Below, one piece after another: positions 1 to 9,252 of a stretch of 57,664 nt of DNA. A program made the translations under genes and the position numbers. Under the pieces are notes generated by a model that saw only the letters and a list, made by a program, of their open reading frames with translations, made no database searches and was not told the DNA's origin. This stretch comes from Stentor roeselii (taxonomy: Eukaryota; Ciliophora; Heterotrichea; Heterotrichida; Stentoridae): positions 1-57,664 of the forward strand of contig RSEH01000283.1 of assembly GCA_006503475.1 (NCBI GenBank). Direction: 5' to 3'. Positions within the stretch are counted from its first letter, which is position 1; each line of letters begins with the position of its first letter.

Positions 1-1017
1 TATTTTTAATTTGAGAGTTAATCTATAGATTATTATGAAACTATTTTAATTTGAAAAAATTTTCATGAAAACTAGAAATTTATGTAGCATTATACATTAT
101 ATGATGAAAAGTATGAAATTTTAGAAACTAAATTAAAAATCAATCTTTATTATTGATAAAAATGAAAAATATTTCTTTCTTTAAGACAATTAGATAATAA
201 AAAATACAGAATATTTGCAGAATTATGCTTTATAAATATTTTAATTTTTTTAACTAAATAATTTAATCATTCTTTGATCCCAATTAATTTTTTAATAATT
301 AGTTTATAACTTTGTTTATAAGTTTTATTAATATTAAACTTATTCAATGTATTTAAAATAATCTATAGATTATTAATGAACTATTAAAAGTAAAAGCATT
401 TACCAATCAAACATTAATATATAGTAAGTTATAATTTTTTAAAATCATCATAAAAAATATAAATTTGTTAATCATAATAACCTGCCTGAATTAAATATTT
501 ATTTTCTCAAAAGATACTTAACTTCATCAGAAGTTAAAAACTCCAACACCCTTTATGAGGTATCAAATGAAATAATAATATAAACAAATAAGTATGGGTG
601 CGATACTTACTAATCGAAATATTTTTTTTCAAAAGGGAAGATAAAATCTTTAAGAAAATGAGTTAAAATTATAAAATATAATAGAAATTAATTTTTTGAA
701 AAGAATATAAAATTCACTATTGTTTAATAAAAAATTAAATAATCAATAAACTCCATAATTTTAATACGATTTAGTATCAACAACCAAAAGAAATTCAATG
801 ATCCCCAATAAAAAATGAAAATCCAAAATCCAAAACCCAACCCTGCCAATCTCCCAAAATACCTCATCAAACAACCCCCACTTCCCATTCTAAAAACTCA
901 AATCCAAACCTATCTAAACCTAATAACCTATAAAAATCTTTTCTTCTTCTCATCCTTTCCAGGAGCCGGACTAAAAAAGTTGCTAAAAACCAGCCCAAAC
1001 TTCGGTTTATCAAACCT
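1..1017. other. AT-rich left flank, no gene seen
   Basis: Very AT-rich sequence with stops in all frames. The only frame of note (815-1021, +) is low-complexity and lies just behind the 3' end of the MFS gene, so I do not call it. Visible structure is a perfect hairpin at 518-537 (8-bp arms TTAACTTC/GAAGTTAA, 4-nt loop) and two copies of a palindrome-centred element containing AATCTATAGATT at about 19-46 and 358-386. No telomere repeat is present, so the chromosome probably continues to the left. Confidence 0.6.
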
Positions 1018-2427
1018 CTAAATATTCCTCACACTAATATTAGCAGCAACAGCCCAAAACGCGACAGCCCAAAGAAGCCAAAGAGAAATAAACAAAGTTC
1101 CCGAGTAAGCTCCGCTTGACTGAATGATCCACCCGACAATATACGGAGAAGGGAAGTCTCCCAACAAGTGCATGAAAAAGATTGCCATGGCATTTGCCTG
1201 TCCTCTTAAATTTTCCTTTACGCAGTTCATCAAAGCGATGGCCACTGGTCCTTTACTTCTAATTTTTTATTACAAAAATATGCAGAACTCGCCAATAGCG
1301 AAGCCAATTGTAAATCCCCAAAAGTTCTGAGTAGCTGTTCCTATCACACCTGCCAAACACCCTATCAAAGTAGTGACTACTAAAAATATTAATGAGAATT
1401 GGGTGTATTTGTGCTTTAAAAGCTTTTCTTTCTTTGATGTGCTCATGTTTGATACGTCTACAAAGGATTTTATTAGAAGGTCAAGGATTATTGAACCGAG
1501 TAATGTTCCGATTACACCGAATATTAAGGTTAAAAGACCTGAGAGAATGTTTCCGAAATCTTCGGTGGTTGAGAAAAGTAATTTGAATATTGTGGGAATC
1601 CAGAATCCGAATGCGCCTAGAGTGAAGACGAATGCTGTGAAACCTAATACTATGAAGACGAATAATGGGTTTGAGTATAGTTTTTGGAATTGGGTTAGGA
1701 ATGAAAGTGCTTGGCTTTTGTCTTTTCCTTTCGCTTTGTCTTTCTTCTTTTCTTTTCTCTTAGCTATCATCTTAGGATCCTTCTCAGCAAAAAAGCAAAC
1801 GAACACAATCACCAATCCTAAAATTCCTTCAATTAAAAATCCCCATCTCCAATCATTTGATAAATCAACAGCAAATCCTCCAATTAAATACCCTAGTGCA
1901 TATCCAAGTGCAATAGTAGAGTAAAAAATAGCAATCCAGGTACTTTTATTCTTATCAGAAGCAGCATCCATAATAATCGGAGGTGCAAGACTAACAAAAG
2001 AAGCTTCTCCAACGCCAGAGAAAATTCTAGAAACCATGAGTTGAAAGTAACTAAAAGACCCAGTAGCTAAAAATGCAGAAAAGCACCAAATAGACATTCC
2101 AACACCGATCAAGTTAAAAGGATGGAAAGTTTGAGAGTAATGAGCGAATAAAGGAGCTCCTATCATAAATCCAAGCATGAAAAGAGAACCTAAAGAACCT
2201 TGCTCTGACTCGTCTAGTGAAAGACCTGGAATTAAGTCTTTTGAAACTGTTGAATTTATCGAATCGGCCTCACCTGGATTAGACAATGGAGTCACTGGGT
2301 CTTCCGGATGACTTAGAATTGTTAGGACTGATGAAAGGATTCCTCTGTCTATGTAGATCAGCAGGTTGGTCGCTGTGAAAAATACGAGAAGCCAAATTGG
2401 ACTTAACTTTATGAACTCTTTCACCAT
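1018..2427 (-). CDS. Spinster-like major facilitator (MFS) transporter, one 15-nt intron
   Basis: A 464-residue multi-pass transporter once the intron at 1259-1273 is removed. Features seen: an IDRG element in the first membrane segment, a long extracytoplasmic loop with IPGLSLDESEQG, then LGFMIGAPLFAHYS, and a GVGEASFVSLAPPIIMD block. That block and the DR motif are typical of the Spns/spinster branch, which exports lysolipids or sphingosine phosphate in animals; the substrate here is unknown. A Lys-rich cytoplasmic linker follows the sixth segment, then six further helices. The intron lies within codon 385, and without splicing the frame ends just after IGEFCIF. The start is preceded by AATAA directly before ATG. 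A decayed fragment of the same gene lies upstream at about 2590-2690. Family call is strong; the Spns assignment is fairly sure. Confidence 0.9.
1259..1273 (-). other. 15-nt spliceosomal intron in MFS gene
   Basis: On the minus strand it reads GTAATAAAAAATTAG and contains an in-frame stop. Removal joins ...CIFL to SKGPVAIALMN without shifting the frame and completes the twelve-helix transporter. The A at position 10 matches the other 15-nt introns in the window. Confidence 0.92.
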
Positions 2428-3297
2428 TTATTGAAGATAGGAGATTTTTTAGAGGATTTTTTTGGATAGGATTTATTTTGGTTTTTTTGGGTGGGAATAT
2501 TAGAGATTAGCTCTTTTTTAAGAGAGAAGTATTGGAGGTGGATTTAAGGATGTGTTTAGTTTAGAAGGATTTGATTAAATATGTTATCTCTGCATATCCA
2601 AGTGCTTTATTGTCATCAGAAGTAGTGTCCATTATAATAAAAGCCTTAAGAATCACTAAGAGAACCTTTTCCATCTAGAGAACATCAAATTAATTAATGA
2701 ATGAACTAGTTACTATAAAAGTACCGAAAATATATTCCATATTCAAGTCAAGTCGAATGATGAAGGTTGAATGATGAATAAGCTAAAGTTTACTTGATAA
2801 ATAAGAGATGAAAAAAAATCAAAAAATTTGTTCTTGATCTAGAATCAAGACTTTAGATACTTTTAAAGATTTGAATTACGCTAGTCTGAAATTTTTATTC
2901 CAGAGATGGATCTTTAGAATATCTAGTAGTCTTTGATCTATGTGAATTAGCCGATTAGCCATTGTAAAAATATTGAAAGAGAAATTGAATTCAATTTTAT
3001 TAGCTATTTAACCATTTGTTCATTTAAAATTTGGTTAATAGCGAGAAGAATCACTTACAATTAGAAAAAAATGCGAAGAATTGTGATAATTAGAAGTTAA
3101 TTTTATATTGTATTTGAAATTTACTTAGTTTTAACTCTCTTTCAAGTTTTTTTTTTAAATATCATCTATTCGTATATTTATTGAATCTAAAGAATGAAGC
3201 CTAGAAGATAATTTAATTTCGCTTATTACTACTATAGTAAGTATTAATACCCTTAAAGACTAACAAATATGATTATTTGACTATTTTTCCTATATAA
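2428..3297. other. Intergenic, 870 bp, A/C-rich flank (minus sense) plus AT-rich DNA
   Basis: Positions 2430-2570 are G/T-rich on the plus strand, so A/C-rich on the sense strand of the MFS gene, as seen upstream of other genes here. The rest is AT-rich with no convincing frame apart from the MFS relic near 2590-2690. The plus-strand gene at 3298 is preceded by CTATATAA directly before its ATG. Confidence 0.5.
2590..2690 (-). pseudogene. Decayed fragment of the adjacent MFS transporter
   Basis: GCATATCCAAGTGC at about 2593-2606 repeats the MFS coding sequence near 1898-1911. It is followed by a diverged TCATCAGAAG...TCCATTATAAT, which matches TTATCAGAAG...TCCATAATAAT near 1955-1975 after a gap. 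A further weak match (AAGAGAACCTT...TCTAG) corresponds to about 2175-2220. Order is preserved while intervening parts are missing, so this looks like the remnant of a tandem copy. Confidence 0.55.
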
Positions 3298-4773
3298 ATG
3301 AATCTTTATAAAATGCTTTTACAGATTGTCTTCATTCATTTCTACCAAGTTTCATCTGCAAATACTGAATGTATAGGTATAGATGATCTAAATAAGAGAC
3401 TTATTGATATCGGTAAAGTCTGCGAAAGTTACTCTATCGTCAATTATTATGATGATGTCGATAGTTTGATAGTTGCTCCAGGAAAAAAAGAAGTAAAAAT
3501 TCTTTTTGTTGGAGGCTTTGAAGGAGATGTAGAATCAGCAAATGTTATTTTAAAAATTGCAAAATACTATTGTGAAGGAATCAATAAATCAAGTGATAAA
3601 ACAAATGATTTTTTTGATAATTTAAAAATATTTTCTCAGGATCATCAAGTAGAGTTCATACCAACAGGAAATCCCTACTTTTACAATCTAGCAGTTAGCA
3701 ACGATTATTGTTCTTCAGGAAAGACTAAGGCAATAAATAAAACAGTATCATGTGAAGCTACAGAAATAGATTATATAAACCCGGATTTAAACTTTGATAT
3801 TAACTTCAAAGATGTATGTAAAGATAAGAATGGTTCAGTAGATATAAATAAGTATACTGGCAGTATCGCATTTGAAAGTAATGTAGCGAAAAGATTCAGA
3901 GATCGTGTTAATAGCAATAAATATTCTTTTATAGGAAATATACAGGGAGATGACATGAGTATATACATTCCATATGACTTTGGAAAACCTGAATTAACAG
4001 ATGCTCAGCAGTATTTCTACGATACATTATTTGGTGAACAAGATTCGACAAGATCAGTAAACACAAGAAGAAGAGGGACAATGATGGATTATTTCATGAA
4101 CACAAGTGGAATCTATTCAGCTGTTTATTCATATAACCATGGTTATTTCAGTAATATTCAAAGATTTTACGAATCAATTTTCTCTGTTTATTTTAGGCCT
4201 AATTTTAAAGTTATAGAGGCAGAAGAAGATGCAAAACCATCTAACTCAAATCCTTCAACAATAACTTTTGAATATAGAATAACTAATACTTACCAGCAAG
4301 AATTAAATATTGATTGCGAAATTACAATAGTTCCTAAAAATCAAGATATGAAATTATACAAAACTAATGATGATCTCCTAGTTAAATATGCTACACTTGG
4401 AAGCAATATCAACAAGAAAACCCTAAGTAATTCAAAATTTAACTCAGATATACGAATTAATAGAGGAAAGTATACAGTGCAACTGAATTTAACGATACCT
4501 GAATCGACAATTATTTATATTTTACCGAAATTTAATAGAAAAGATGAAGGAAGTTTTGATTATGATGTTGTAGTATCTTTATCATCTACAGATGATAAAT
4601 TTAATGATTATATAAAGAAAATAAAAGATCAATCAGTAAAAACAAGCTCAAAAAGCAGTAATAAAAATAAATTCGGAATAATTCTTCTTATGTTTCTGAT
4701 CTTTATCCTTGTTATCGCAACGATTTTATGCACCATTCTGATTAAAGACAAGAAATATAGGATCTTAGCATAA
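3298..4773 (+). CDS. Single-pass membrane protein, degenerate M14 carboxypeptidase-like ectodomain
   Basis: 491 residues. It has an N-terminal signal peptide (about 1-20), a large lumenal or extracellular domain, and one C-terminal membrane helix (about 459-482) with a short basic tail. The domain resembles the neighbour at 4926-6338 and more distantly zinc carboxypeptidases: a strand followed by GGFEGDVESA sits where M14 enzymes have GGxHGxE, and DLNFDINF sits where they have the DLNRNF-type block. The zinc His and Glu of HxxE are replaced (E and V), so catalysis is not expected. Codon use is strikingly AT-rich compared with housekeeping genes in the window. It lies tail-to-tail with its paralogue, 152 bp apart. 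Membrane topology is firm; the M14 ancestry is inference. Confidence 0.75.
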   Translation: MNLYKMLLQIVFIHFYQVSSANTECIGIDDLNKRLIDIGKVCESYSIVNYYDDVDSLIVAPGKKEVKILFVGGFEGDVESANVILKIAKYYCEGINKSSDKTNDFFDNLKIFSQDHQVEFIPTGNPYFYNLAVSNDYCSSGKTKAINKTVSCEATEIDYINPDLNFDINFKDVCKDKNGSVDINKYTGSIAFESNVAKRFRDRVNSNKYSFIGNIQGDDMSIYIPYDFGKPELTDAQQYFYDTLFGEQDSTRSVNTRRRGTMMDYFMNTSGIYSAVYSYNHGYFSNIQRFYESIFSVYFRPNFKVIEAEEDAKPSNSNPSTITFEYRITNTYQQELNIDCEITIVPKNQDMKLYKTNDDLLVKYATLGSNINKKTLSNSKFNSDIRINRGKYTVQLNLTIPESTIIYILPKFNRKDEGSFDYDVVVSLSSTDDKFNDYIKKIKDQSVKTSSKSSNKNKFGIILLMFLIFILVIATILCTILIKDKKYRILA

Positions 4774-4925
4774 TAATCATAATTAAGTAGAAAGAGAATT
4801 TATTAGTTTTTTAAGTAAATCCTTCAATTCATCATGAAATGATTACCAAATGTAATCTTTTCTCTTATATTAAATATGAATACCAAGATTTAAAGTTCTA
4901 CTACTCTTTATAGCTAAATTAATAA

Positions 4926-6338
4926 TTATCCTAATAGTCTTTTTGGCTTACTTCTGACTAATACTGTGCAAGCTATAACTAAAATTATAACCAAAAATAT
5001 GAGCATCATTAAAAACAGTACCAGTGATTTTGGAGCATAATCATGGTCATCTGAATCTGGAACTAACCAAACATATTGCCCATTTTCTTCTAAATTTTTA
5101 GATACTCTGAAGAAATTTGTTCCTACACTTACTGCTTCAGCATTAATATCAAATTTAATTTGCCCACCAATTTTCCTTGAAAAAATAAACTTGAGACCTC
5201 TATACGATAATTCAGATAATTCCAAATTTTCAATAGTTAGGTTATAAGCCCAAATTTTATTTTCATCACCTGAAACATTTTGTGCACTATTAGGAATTTC
5301 AGCAAAACTTTCATATTCAACATTTTCGTTATCATCATACAAAGAAAAACTTGCCGTCTGAAGTTCAATAAATTCTAAGACTCTACTAACATCATCTTCG
5401 TTTATTTGAATATCTATTTGAATCTGCATATTGATAGGAAAAGGAAATGAATTCCATGCTGCTAGCATGATAGTAACATTTGATGGGTTTTTCTCACTTG
5501 GGTCTTTATTTTCAGTTGCATTGTAAAAGGTAATATTTGGGGAAGGAAACGCTTGCGAAAGACTCAAAAAAATATCATTGAAGTCATCTTCGAAGTCATT
5601 CTTAGCTCCTGAATCAATTTTGCTTTTGAGATCATGCTTATATTGAAATAAATAAGTTTCGTTAGAGTTAAGTATTTTATCTACCAATGAATCTGGTATG
5701 ATTTTAGGACGAGTATTAAGAACGGTCTCATAGACATACTTTTGTTTATCATTTTTTAGTTCGCTATTAGAGTCGTAGCTGCTTTTTATTCCTTGAATAT
5801 TAATGATGAAAGTATAATCTTCAGAGTTACTAAGGGAATAAAGACCGGTTTTGTTACAAAAGCTCTGATCAAAATTTTTATCAGGGTCAGGACATTTTTC
5901 TTCATTTGTTTCAATAATGTCCTTTTTGGCTTTATTGAATTTAGTATAAGATGAATCATAAACTGCAGGATATACAACTGGTATGAAATCGAAGCTGAAA
6001 TTATCGAATAAATCATCCCAATCAGCTATATTATTTATTCCTTCACAAAAATACTTTAAAAAATAGACAACTTCAGCACCAGCAGTCACAGATCCATGAA
6101 CTCCACCTATTATCAAAATTTTTTTCAAATTTAATACAGAGTTCTTGTTTGAATAAATTTTTTTTCCTGGAATTTTATCTGGAATATCTTCTTGATTTGC
6201 AAAACTATTACTACAATCTCCGAAGTCATTTATTGCTTTCTGAAATTCATTTGGGTATATGAAAAATCCTGATTCTCCTGACTCAGTTTGGTGTAGAAGG
6301 AAAGTAATCAAGTAGAGAAATCCCCATAATAAGAACAT
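4926..6338 (-). CDS. Single-pass membrane protein, M14 carboxypeptidase-like (paralogue of 3298-4773)
   Basis: 470 residues with a signal peptide, a lumenal domain, a C-terminal transmembrane helix and a basic tail ending RSKPKRLLG. The segment ILIIGGVHGSVTAGAEVV followed by YFLKYFCEGINN closely matches the first half of M14 carboxypeptidases. The His of HxxE is kept (HGSV) but the zinc Glu is Val, and DKNFDQSF replaces the Asn-Arg block, so it is probably inactive. Both copies keep YxCEGIN and a DxxFDNxxxF segment, showing common descent. It may act as a surface or vacuolar binding protein; that is speculative. The start is preceded by CCTATAAA. Stop is TAA. Confidence 0.75.
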   Translation of the reverse strand: MFLLWGFLYLITFLLHQTESGESGFFIYPNEFQKAINDFGDCSNSFANQEDIPDKIPGKKIYSNKNSVLNLKKILIIGGVHGSVTAGAEVVYFLKYFCEGINNIADWDDLFDNFSFDFIPVVYPAVYDSSYTKFNKAKKDIIETNEEKCPDPDKNFDQSFCNKTGLYSLSNSEDYTFIINIQGIKSSYDSNSELKNDKQKYVYETVLNTRPKIIPDSLVDKILNSNETYLFQYKHDLKSKIDSGAKNDFEDDFNDIFLSLSQAFPSPNITFYNATENKDPSEKNPSNVTIMLAAWNSFPFPINMQIQIDIQINEDDVSRVLEFIELQTASFSLYDDNENVEYESFAEIPNSAQNVSGDENKIWAYNLTIENLELSELSYRGLKFIFSRKIGGQIKFDINAEAVSVGTNFFRVSKNLEENGQYVWLVPDSDDHDYAPKSLVLFLMMLIFLVIILVIACTVLVRSKPKRLLG

Positions 6339-6416
6339 TTTATAGGAAAAATGAGACGATTATTTCATTATTTCTTTGACTATATACTCACCATGAAGTT
6401 AAAGCTTAATATCCTA

Positions 6417-8417
6417 TCATAATTTTTCTCTCTTCGACAATTCAGACTGCTTTTCAAGTTCATCCTGCAAGTTCTTGATTTCCGATTCCGATTTTTTTTC
6501 CAAACTTTTAAAAGCTTTAATAAGTTTAGCCTGCTGTTTCTTAAGTTTGTTAATCTCCGCTTCCATTTTCCTTTCATTTTCTTTCCAATGAGCAGCTTCA
6601 GTTTCAAATTTACTTTTTGTTTTTTTATGATCAGCGACTTCAAGATTATACTTTTCTTCATATTGGCCAAGTTCGATTTCCATATTAGCGATCATGACTT
6701 CGAATTGTTTGACTTTTTCATTTAAATCAGGTCCCCGATTGGGTTTAAGCTGAATTGGCTGAAGGGTGTTAGCACTATTTGACTTTTTTATTTCATTTCC
6801 TAACATTTTTTCCATTTCTGCTCGGGTGTTCTCGTAGTTGCTTTTTTCCATTTGAAGTTTTACTTTAAGATCTTCGATTTCATTCATCATTTGACCGATT
6901 CTGAGATCTCTGTCGTTTCTTTCATGTTCGAGTTCGTCCATGAGTCTTTTGATTTCCAAGTTAAGTTGCTTATTATTGTTCTCGAGCTCATAGTTCAAAT
7001 TCTTCATAGAATTAATCTGCTCCTCCTGATCAAGTAAAGTTTTATCCACCTCCTGCAAGAACTTCCTATGATCAGCCTCCTGTTTATCCAACTTCGCCTT
7101 AAAATACCTCTTAATCTTCTGAAACTCCTCATTACTTCCTTCAACAATCGAGCAATCCGCTCCTTTTTTTAATTCCTCTAAAGTAATCTCCAACTGAATT
7201 TTTTCCGTCGTTAAAGTTTCAATACTTTGTTTCAAAAAATAATTTTCCTCCACAAGTTTATCAAAGTCAATATTCTTGATATTATCCTTATCATTAAACT
7301 TATCAAGTTCAGCTTGTAGCCTATCACAAAGCGCTTTATAATCAACTTTAATATTCAATTCAGGAGTATTCTGTATTTTCATCGCCCTAGATCCAAAGTT
7401 AAGCGAACTGATAGACTCCTGCATATTAACACTAGAAGGTCCAATAGTCACAATAAGTGAAGTTTTCGAATTACCTCCAAGTGAATCCTCTAAAAGTCTC
7501 GTTAACTTCGAGTCCCTAAAAGGAATATACTTTGACTTTCCATCAGCTAAGGCCTGAATGCAATTTCCAAGAGCAAGTAAAGCCAAGTTGATATTTTTTG
7601 CCTCATCAAGTCGAGTTCCACTGACCTTTGTCTTGCTGACTCGTTCACTTCCAGCGAGGTCGACGAGGTATAAAGTGCTTTTAGTCATTGAGTTATCAAC
7701 AAATTTAGAAGAGGTCTGTTCGAAGTTTTCCTTTGGAGTCTTGTTACGCTTTTCTATTTTTACCATGTAAACCGCGTGTGACCTGCTGCTGTTCGCGTTC
7801 ATGCTTGTTGAGGCCACATTGCGATTTTTATCTCCTAAGGCAAGAAGGTTCATGCAGTCACTTACGGAAGACACGTCGCTCCAATGAAGCCCTGCTAAAT
7901 AAATACCTTCTTCGGAGTCTTCTCGAATTCGAACTGGGTTGTTTGGGTCGGGTTTTATTAGGTCTTGAAGGACTTCCATGTAAAGCTGTAAAAAGGCTAC
8001 ACGGACTTTATAGGAATGGGATTCTGATGTTTTTATTGAGGTGAATATTTCTTTCATGCAACGGGGAATCACTCCTTTTAACTCACCTGGACCTCCTATC
8101 ATTGTGTGAGTCTTTCCGGTACCTGTTTGACCGTAGGCTAGGATTGTGCCGTTGTAACCTTGAAGGACACAGTCGACTACTGGCTTACCGATTTTGTTGT
8201 ATACTTCTTTTTGGTTTGAGGAGTGGTCGAAGACTGAGTCAAATGAAAAGGTCTTCTTTTCTGAATCCTTTTTGCTGTTTATTGAAACGTGGGTTCCATC
8301 AAGTTTATCAACAACTGACTCCTTTGCAGTAGTCCTCAGTTCATCATCACTAATAGGCCGAACTCTGACATAGACCATTACTCGTTCACTCTTCTTCTTT
8401 TTGAGATCTTCCGTCAT
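6417..8417 (-). CDS. Kinesin motor protein (ARK/KIN-U-like), N-terminal motor
   Basis: 666 residues. The motor domain (about 12-360) is complete: GQTGTGKTHTM P-loop at 96-106, NANSSRSHAV switch I, LVDLAGSERV switch II, and IPFRDSKLTRLLEDSLGGN. After the motor comes FGSRAMKIQNTPELNIKVDYKALCDRL in two adjacent pieces; the VDYKALC element after the neck resembles the DYxxLC of plant armadillo-repeat kinesins (ungrouped KIN-U class). The remainder (about 370-666) is nearly continuous coiled coil, and no armadillo repeats are visible. It should be a plus-end microtubule motor, probably dimeric. Stop is TGA followed directly by TAG in frame, one of only two TGA ends among the genes here. Subfamily is inferred. 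Confidence 0.95.
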   Translation of the reverse strand: MTEDLKKKKSERVMVYVRVRPISDDELRTTAKESVVDKLDGTHVSINSKKDSEKKTFSFDSVFDHSSNQKEVYNKIGKPVVDCVLQGYNGTILAYGQTGTGKTHTMIGGPGELKGVIPRCMKEIFTSIKTSESHSYKVRVAFLQLYMEVLQDLIKPDPNNPVRIREDSEEGIYLAGLHWSDVSSVSDCMNLLALGDKNRNVASTSMNANSSRSHAVYMVKIEKRNKTPKENFEQTSSKFVDNSMTKSTLYLVDLAGSERVSKTKVSGTRLDEAKNINLALLALGNCIQALADGKSKYIPFRDSKLTRLLEDSLGGNSKTSLIVTIGPSSVNMQESISSLNFGSRAMKIQNTPELNIKVDYKALCDRLQAELDKFNDKDNIKNIDFDKLVEENYFLKQSIETLTTEKIQLEITLEELKKGADCSIVEGSNEEFQKIKRYFKAKLDKQEADHRKFLQEVDKTLLDQEEQINSMKNLNYELENNNKQLNLEIKRLMDELEHERNDRDLRIGQMMNEIEDLKVKLQMEKSNYENTRAEMEKMLGNEIKKSNSANTLQPIQLKPNRGPDLNEKVKQFEVMIANMEIELGQYEEKYNLEVADHKKTKSKFETEAAHWKENERKMEAEINKLKKQQAKLIKAFKSLEKKSESEIKNLQDELEKQSELSKREKL

Positions 8418-8892
8418 TGTTTTGAGGTTTAATTATTGAGAATGGATGAAAAAGGTTTGAGGATAAAGAGAATGATAATTTTAAGACAAGAGGAATTTTA
8501 GACTTTTTAAACCAAATTTTTTTGTACTTTTTAATCATTTCTCTACCATTCACATAAGGTCAATACTCTTAAAAAGCATCTAAGACATTGCCTAATATGA
8601 GAGTCTTTCAGATATTTAAATAAAATCCAAAAATAAATAATCTAAAATCTCTTTACACTAGTAAAGAAGTTGACATTTATATTATTCCCTTTTCCATTAT
8701 ATACTTAAAAAAGTTGAGCAATTATTCTTTTCTGATCGAAAAACCATATAAGTTCCGAAAAAGTCTCTCAATCAACTTCAAAAAATCTTTCTCTTGAATA
8801 CCTCTCATTCTAAAAAATATTCAAAGTACTTTCTTCATTCAACCTCAAAAAAAACTACTTACCTCGTCCCTCACATAATAAAGGCTATAAAT
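8418..8892. promoter_or_regulatory. Divergent intergenic region between kinesin and DPM3
   Basis: 475 bp separate two divergent starts and must hold both promoters. The kinesin side is G/A/T-rich on the plus strand. The DPM3 side (about 8740-8885) is strongly A/C-rich with repeated CTCT/CAAC tracts and ends in GCTATAAAT directly before the DPM3 ATG. No longer gene fits. Confidence 0.45.
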
Positions 8893-9186
8893 ATGTTGAG
8901 ACTACTCGGAATCAAATCTTCAAGAGGAACCCAACTGATAGTCAACTTCATTATTTTCACTTCTATTTGGAGCTATCTTTCAATGCTGGAACTTGGAGAA
9001 AGTTACAGGTTCACTATCTCTGCTTTACCTTACTGGGCCCTGATGAGCTTTGGGAGTTATGCGCTGTGGAAAATCGGAAGAGGCCTCGCTACTTTGAGGG
9101 ACTGTGTTAAGGAGTCAGGTGAACTTGATCAGGAAATCAAAGAAGCTAAAGCGTTTTTAGTGTCGAAAGGGTTTAAATTAAACTAA
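8893..9186 (+). CDS. DPM3: Dolichol-phosphate mannosyltransferase subunit 3
   Basis: 97 residues with two membrane helices (about 11-30 and 43-62) and a C-terminal cytosolic coiled segment. LPYWALMSFGSYALWKIGRG then LATLRDCVKESGELDQEI and EAKAFLVSKGFKLN line up along their length with eukaryotic DPM3, including the FxDC-like RDC and the final A-x-L-x-x-x-G pattern. DPM3 is the ER membrane anchor that holds the DPM1 catalytic subunit, which makes dolichol-phosphate mannose for N-glycans and GPI anchors. I chose the ATG at 8893 rather than the in-frame ATG at 8794: it is preceded by GCTATAAAT, the usual start context here, and it gives the family's normal length, whereas the upstream 33 residues look like leader. 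Confidence 0.9.
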   Translation: MLRLLGIKSSRGTQLIVNFIIFTSIWSYLSMLELGESYRFTISALPYWALMSFGSYALWKIGRGLATLRDCVKESGELDQEIKEAKAFLVSKGFKLN

Positions 9187-9252
9187 GTCTTACATGGTTG
9201 CCATGAGAGTAGAATGAAAACCCTTCACCCAGATTAATAATCCTCGATCAAT

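Noticed and set aside
595-625. ATACTTAC resembling the 5' end of U1 snRNA.
   Set aside because: What follows is AT-rich with no U1-like stems, Sm site or conserved loops.
815-1021. 68-codon plus-strand frame downstream of the MFS gene.
   Set aside because: Low-complexity Lys/Asn/Pro/Leu composition, no start context and no recognisable motif.
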